This document shows, piece after piece, positions 60,063 to 64,000 of a stretch of 64,000 nt of DNA. Below the pieces are notes generated by a model. The model was not told the DNA's origin. It worked only from the letters and a program-made list of their open reading frames with translations, and did no database searches. Location of the stretch: assembly GCA_021234155.1 (NCBI GenBank), contig JAJEKV010000013.1:12242669-12306668 (forward strand). The letters are read 5' to 3'. Position 1 is the stretch's first letter; the number at the start of each line of letters is the position of its first letter. Origin of the DNA: Isoetes taiwanensis (taxonomy: Eukaryota > Streptophyta > Lycopodiopsida > Isoetales > Isoetaceae). A program made the translations under genes and the position numbers.

Positions 60063-60815
60063 CTATTCTGATATAACCGCTTTCCCTTTCAACCATTTAA
60101 CTTGCTGATTTTTCTGCTTTGTTTCTTTAAATTTTTGAATCTCCATTTTCTTCTCATGCATCTGCTCCTTTGTGAGGTCATCATTAACCCAAATGAATTT
60201 CCCTTTGAGAGTAAACCTTGGCTTCAACACTTGATATTTTGCCTCTCTGTTAGGGAATTTCAGCAAAATATTGCGGGTGCCTGCATCTTTCTTCCCCATC
60301 CTGAAAGCATCCAAGATCTCTATATTCTGTACCAGCATCTCATCCTTCAAAAATTTCTGAACTGCTTCCTTGGTCTCATTTTCCCTCTCAGGTAATCCAA
60401 CAATCCTCAAATTTAAGGCCCTTTGTTTCTTCTTTTGATTTTCTATATATTCATCAAACAAATTTCGCAGGTTCCCAATCTCGTCCATTGCTGCTTCTAC
60501 CCCTATATCAGAATTTTTGCCCTTCAGATTGATAATGTCTTTCTTTATCAAATTGACCTCAGTCTAGTTTCCCTAAGTGCAGATTCATGGCAGAAATGGA
60601 TCAGTTCTGTCATAATTGTGTTCAGAGAAACTTCAACTTCCGGTGTCTCTTCATCTGATTCGAGTTTTTGGCTGCCAACAGCAGACGTCCCAGCTTTCTT
60701 GAGGGCCAGTATCTTTTGGCAAAGCCTTGTTCTTTGCTCTCAAGTCTCACCATCGAAGATCAGATCTGTGGCCCTCAGGTTTCTTAGCCGGTTTCGGCCC
60801 TTTAGGAATGGCCAT
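60063..60815 (-). pseudogene. LINE ORF1 (L1-like RNA-binding protein), frameshifted
   Basis: The distal frame (60551-60063, 162 residues) begins with a coiled-coil-like, charge-rich part. It continues with RALNLRIVGLPERENETKEA, a region like the RRM of L1 ORF1p, then RNILLKFPNREAKYQVL and a basic tail. The start is likely the ATG at 60815 (MAIPKGPKPAKKPEG). Frame breaks near 60745 and 60560 separate it from the distal part. The ORF1 stop (TAG) abuts the first ORF2 codons. Confidence 0.75.
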
Positions 60816-60868
60816 ATCACGCTATGTCCAAAAAGCGAAACAGGCAAAAAGCGCTCACACCTGCGCTA

Positions 60869-60967
<99 letters not shown>

Positions 60968-61014
60968 GAGAGAGAGAGAGAGAGAGAGAGGGGAGAGAGA
61001 GAGAGAGAGGGGGG

Positions 61015-61094
<80 letters not shown>
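60869..61094. repeat. Long (GA)n microsatellite with a short (TG)n start
   Basis: TG repeats (60869-60880) pass into an AG run of about 210 bases with a few GG interruptions near 60960-61020. Open frames across it are artefacts of the dinucleotide. Confidence 0.97.
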
Positions 61095-61097
<3 letters not shown>

Positions 61098-61534
61098 TTT
61101 GGCCACATGCTGACTTAGAGAAGGTGAGAGAGAATAGGAGAGGTGAGAGATTATGAGAGATGGGTGAGAGTGGAAAAGCCCAACTCTCACCTTGAGAGAT
61201 GATTCGCCCCTAACAGCCGTTAGGAGCGTTTCCATTAATCACTAACTTAACAACCCCCTAAAATTATGTCGCCTGAAAATCATGACCGAAAACTTTCCCT
61301 CATCGAAATTCCGGGGTGCCATTTTCCCCTGTTTCTTGGTCTTCAATGCCACGCAAATCCTTGAATTCCCCCTAATTCTTCTATCCGCGTTACTGATTTC
61401 CAGTCTAGAGGTATTTCTCAGCCCGTGCAATCCTTATTAATTCATTTCAAATCAATCTTACATTGTTCTGATATCATTTTCTATTAGAAGAGATATTGTT
61501 TCTTGGTTGATTAGCTTGAATTCCATAGAGTCCA
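61095..61534. other. Intergenic, possible promoter region of the next gene
   Basis: No gene or clear element recognised. Confidence 0.4.
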
Positions 61535-62709
61535 ATGTCTGAGGCAACTAGATCTGCCCTGCCAGCAAGCAGCAAACCCTTTGTGCCTCCTCGCATCGAG
61601 AAAATGGCTCCAAGGAGGACCAGAAAGGTGACAGGGCAGATTTCAATGAATGTGGACTTGGAGACAAATTCTGAGCCAATTGTAACAACAAAAGAGCCAA
61701 AGGAAAGGAGATGTAAGCGAGTTCTCAGCAAAATCCAAGCACCTGCCAGTATTGTGAGTGAATCTTCTCAGCCCGATAATTCAATGGCTCTTGTTGTTCA
61801 AGAAAAAGAAAATCCCAAGCAAATTGACACAAAGAATAGGAAGGCTCCAGTCCAATGGACAGATCAGGGTGTTACCTTCCTGAACCTACTGAATGAGATG
61901 AAATTGGTTACTAATGGTAGTCTGAATCTTTCTAATGCACAGTGGAGAGAAATTCTAGTGAAATTACAGCCAATTGTTGATGGATTAGTGGAAGTCAGAC
62001 AATTGAAGAACAAATGGGATAAACTACAGGCAAAATTCAAGGATGAGAAAGAGGCTTCTAGTCATACGGGTTTAGAGCCTTCAAGTTGGCAGTGGTATGA
62101 AAGAATGGAAGAAGTCAAGTATGGAGTGACATCAGATAACCCCATTCCAGGGGCTGGGGATGATGGTGAATTTGGAAATGAAGCTTTGAGGCAGCAGATT
62201 TGTACACTAACTTTTTTGACAGTTTCTATAAGACAGTTGGATCTGATGCTGCTTTTGATGATCCTTTTGAGAATATTGAAGACATTCACAATGTCAATGT
62301 GAACATAGACAATTCAAGAAGCCCAAGAATGCATGAAATGCCAAACAATCGAACTCCAACAGGTAACAACACAGATTCCTCCAACCCCAGATCTGCAGTA
62401 TGCAATCAGCCTGGAGTATGTGGAAAACCTACTGGAAGAAAGAAGTCCAGGTTGCAGATTGATGAAGACATTGCTATTGGAATTTCACAAATGGCAAGCA
62501 CTTTTGGAGACACTGAAGTGAAGAAATTGGATTTCATGAAGGAAGAATCTGCAAAGAAACTGGAATTGGTAAGGAAATTGGAGACTATTCGATCTGCAAA
62601 TAGTTTGAAGATTGTTGAATCTATGGCAGCAATGACTCAGAGCATATGTCAGATGACAAAGGACATACTTCTTGAAATTGCCAAACTGGCAGCCAAGAAC
62701 AAAGAATAA
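61535..62709 (+). CDS. Myb/SANT-like DNA-binding protein with one frameshift
   Basis: The first frame (61535-62200) has a basic N-terminal region (APRRTRK). It then has a Myb/SANT-like domain of the type in plant MLP/L10-interacting and PIF/Harbinger-linked proteins: VQWTDQGVTFLNLLNEMKLV, NAQWREILVKLQPIVDGL, QLKNKWDKLQAKFKDEK, and SSWQWYERMEEVKYG. The reading continues in another frame (62200-62709) with YTNFFDSFYKTVGSDAAFDD and a nuclear-signal-like GRKKSR. It ends in a helical, coiled-coil-like C-terminus (KKLELVRKLETIRSANSLKI). The frame change falls near 62195. It may be a mutation or sequence error, and I see no good splice pair there. No Harbinger transposase is nearby. Total about 390 residues; function as a DNA-binding protein is inferred from the domain only. 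Confidence 0.7.
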
Positions 62710-62858
62710 AGGTATGATTTTCACTTTCCTACATTCAGTTATACCTTTTTTTTGTAACTGTCTCAAATTGGTTAACTGTCTTAATATTCAATGATTGGTA
62801 CTTCAATCTAGGCATATAGATATCATAGCATATATCATTAAATGCTAGTCTTGTCAAT

Positions 62859-63230
62859 TTGCCCCATTTAAAGATCCCTTCTACCCACAAGCCATTCATA
62901 AAAAAAATGGCACCAAAGCATCCAAGGAGCTCCCTTAGCCCTCCGTCTTCCTTGTATTTCTCTTCTTCTTCCGAAGAATACTCCCTTGAAGAGTATTCTT
63001 CCCCTTTTGATTCTTCTGAAGCCTCCCACGAGACTTCAGAATCGGAGGAGAATTATTACTCCGAGTATTATTCTTGGCCGGATACTTCTACAGAAGAAGT
63101 TGATGAGGAGTCCTCATCTTCTAGTATGTCGGCCCCTGCTCCTCCTCTATCTCCTCCTGCAAATGGGTGCGCATGGATTGGGCAAGTGTTCCCCTCCTCC
63201 CGTGCCTCTCGGGGCTCGGGTGTCGCGTGA
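62859..63230 (+). CDS. Hypothetical acidic serine-rich protein, N-terminal part
   Basis: The frame is rich in Ser, Glu and Tyr (SSSSEEYSLEEYSSPFDSSE, then SESEENYYSEYYSW). A likelier start is the ATG at 62908 (MAPKHPRSSLSPPSS). I do not recognise the family. A second acidic piece (STIEEESEEVEAV, then FLEMGVIVEAEVYF) lies in another frame at 63344-63553. It could be a further exon, with 63160-63360 as intron or insertion. Neither piece has a known domain. Confidence 0.35.
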   Translation: MPHLKIPSTHKPFIKKMAPKHPRSSLSPPSSLYFSSSSEEYSLEEYSSPFDSSEASHETSESEENYYSEYYSWPDTSTEEVDEESSSSSMSAPAPPLSPPANGCAWIGQVFPSSRASRGSGVA

Positions 63231-64000
63231 CTGGCGGGGTTGGTTCGGGTTATCGTTTGCTTCTGGCTGCGGCTGGTCCTAGGCGGTGCTCGCCCACCTG
63301 CCAACATGTTGCTCGTCGCTAAGATATCGGCTGGTTCCCTTGTGTGGCCACTACCCAACAGACCTTTGTCGGAGAACATCAGGATTCCTCATCTACTATT
63401 GAAGAGGAAAGTGAAGAAGTCGAAGCTGTCAGCCACAAAGTAGTCCATTGCTCTCTGTCACAACGGGCAGTGATGAGCTTTTTAGAGATGGGAGTAATTG
63501 TGGAAGCTGAGGTCTATTTTTATCGGATGGCCAAAACCCTAGCCGCTACTTAGGGCGGCGGCGGCGGCGGCCGCCCGAAGCCTTGAGCTCGAACTTGGTG
63601 AAGCTTGCTGGAAGAGCAGGACTAATGCCTGCTTCTACTTGGCCAGACCAATGGCTGCTGATCTAGGCCTCTCTTATTTGGTTCTTCATCGAACCTTTGC
63701 AACTTGGGCATGCTTTCAGGTCATGGCCGCTGCTCTGGACTCCTTCCTTTGTTTGTTTAAGGTTGGACTAGGTAAGAATGGGTCCTTTTGTTTCTTCCAT
63801 TTTGGTTTGAGCCAGTTCAGATTAACTTAGCATCAGACAAGCATTTGAAGGACTGTCTGTGCCTCAGAGCTTCAGTAACAACAGTTGTATTCTTAAGGCA
63901 GCATGTATTTCTTATGTTTGATTAATGACTATGAGCTTTTGAACAGTTTTATAGCTCGATTTTTCAGTTGTAGCTTTGCATATTATCCTAGTCATAGATA
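63231..64000. other. Unassigned end of window
   Basis: 63344-63553 is the acidic frame noted above. A short (GGC)n run lies at about 63556-63572, in a locally GC-rich block. Nothing else is recognised before the window edge. Confidence 0.4.

Larger units (their letters stand above)
56755..60815 (-). mobile_element. Nearly full-length LINE (L1-like non-LTR retrotransposon)
   Basis: On the minus strand it holds ORF1, then ORF2 starting directly after the ORF1 stop, then a short 3' UTR near 56755-56838 ending in an A-run (T-run at about 56774-56779 on the plus strand). It is the best preserved member of the LINE family scattered through this window. The frames carry a handful of shifts. No target duplication was found at its ends. 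Confidence 0.9.

Noticed and set aside
60855-61235. Long Arg-Glu and Ser-Leu repeat proteins across 60.8-61.2 kb
   Set aside because: They are translations of the (GA)n microsatellite in different frames, not genes.

Overview
This is nuclear DNA from a land plant: AT-rich, gene-poor and dominated by transposable elements. The plant calls rest on a PLATZ zinc-binding transcription factor, plant-type PPR and LRR-receptor-kinase remnants, a plant NUP155 remnant, Ty1/copia and Ty3/gypsy retrotransposons, and a fragment that looks like plant mitochondrial DNA. The mitochondrial-type tRNA-Trp(CCA) looks native rather than plastid-derived. All four of its stem mismatches are A-C pairs, which C-to-U editing would repair. 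That hints at a fern or lycophyte rather than a flowering plant, but this is inference.

Layout. 1-16 kb: decayed LINE pieces, several local tandem repeats, a broken LRR receptor kinase (9.85-10.97 kb) and microsatellites. 16.5-18.5 kb: the best candidate for a working host gene, a four-exon PLATZ gene, with a MITE-like element carrying terminal inverted repeats and an 11-bp target duplication just upstream. 19.6-22 kb: tandem repeats, a MULE-like zinc-knuckle remnant and a heat-shock-element-like cluster. 22.06-23.37 kb: a solo LTR with a perfect 5-bp target duplication. 23.8-25.2 kb: a frameshifted PPR pseudogene. 27.06-28.24 kb: a polyadenylated retroposon with a 12-bp target duplication. 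28.48-28.83 kb: the mitochondrial insertion. 29.98-35.53 kb: two 332-bp arms in inverted orientation around 4.9 kb that holds the last exons of a Ran GTPase. 36.48-36.76 kb: a second MITE-like element.

38.1-51.3 kb is a nested pair. A Ty3/gypsy element (long 5' LTR, gag, protease, RT, RNase H, integrase, truncated 3' LTR) is split inside its RT by a Ty1/copia element. The copia LTRs differ at only 2 of 540 aligned positions, yet its coding region is broken in several places. A NUP155 pseudogene follows at 51.5-52.4 kb, then about 4.3 kb with no recognisable gene.

56.75-60.8 kb is a nearly full-length LINE on the minus strand (ORF1 with an L1-like RNA-binding region; ORF2 with endonuclease, RT and a C-terminal zinc motif). 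It ends near a long GA microsatellite. 61.5-62.7 kb encodes a Myb/SANT-like DNA-binding protein with one frameshift, followed by an acidic serine-rich reading frame of unknown function.

I found no CRISPR array, operon or clearly new multi-gene system. The points most worth checking are the editing-type mismatches in the mitochondrial tRNA, the stop-free 66-bp PLATZ intron, the intact-LTR but broken copia element, and the inverted-repeat-bounded Ran segment.
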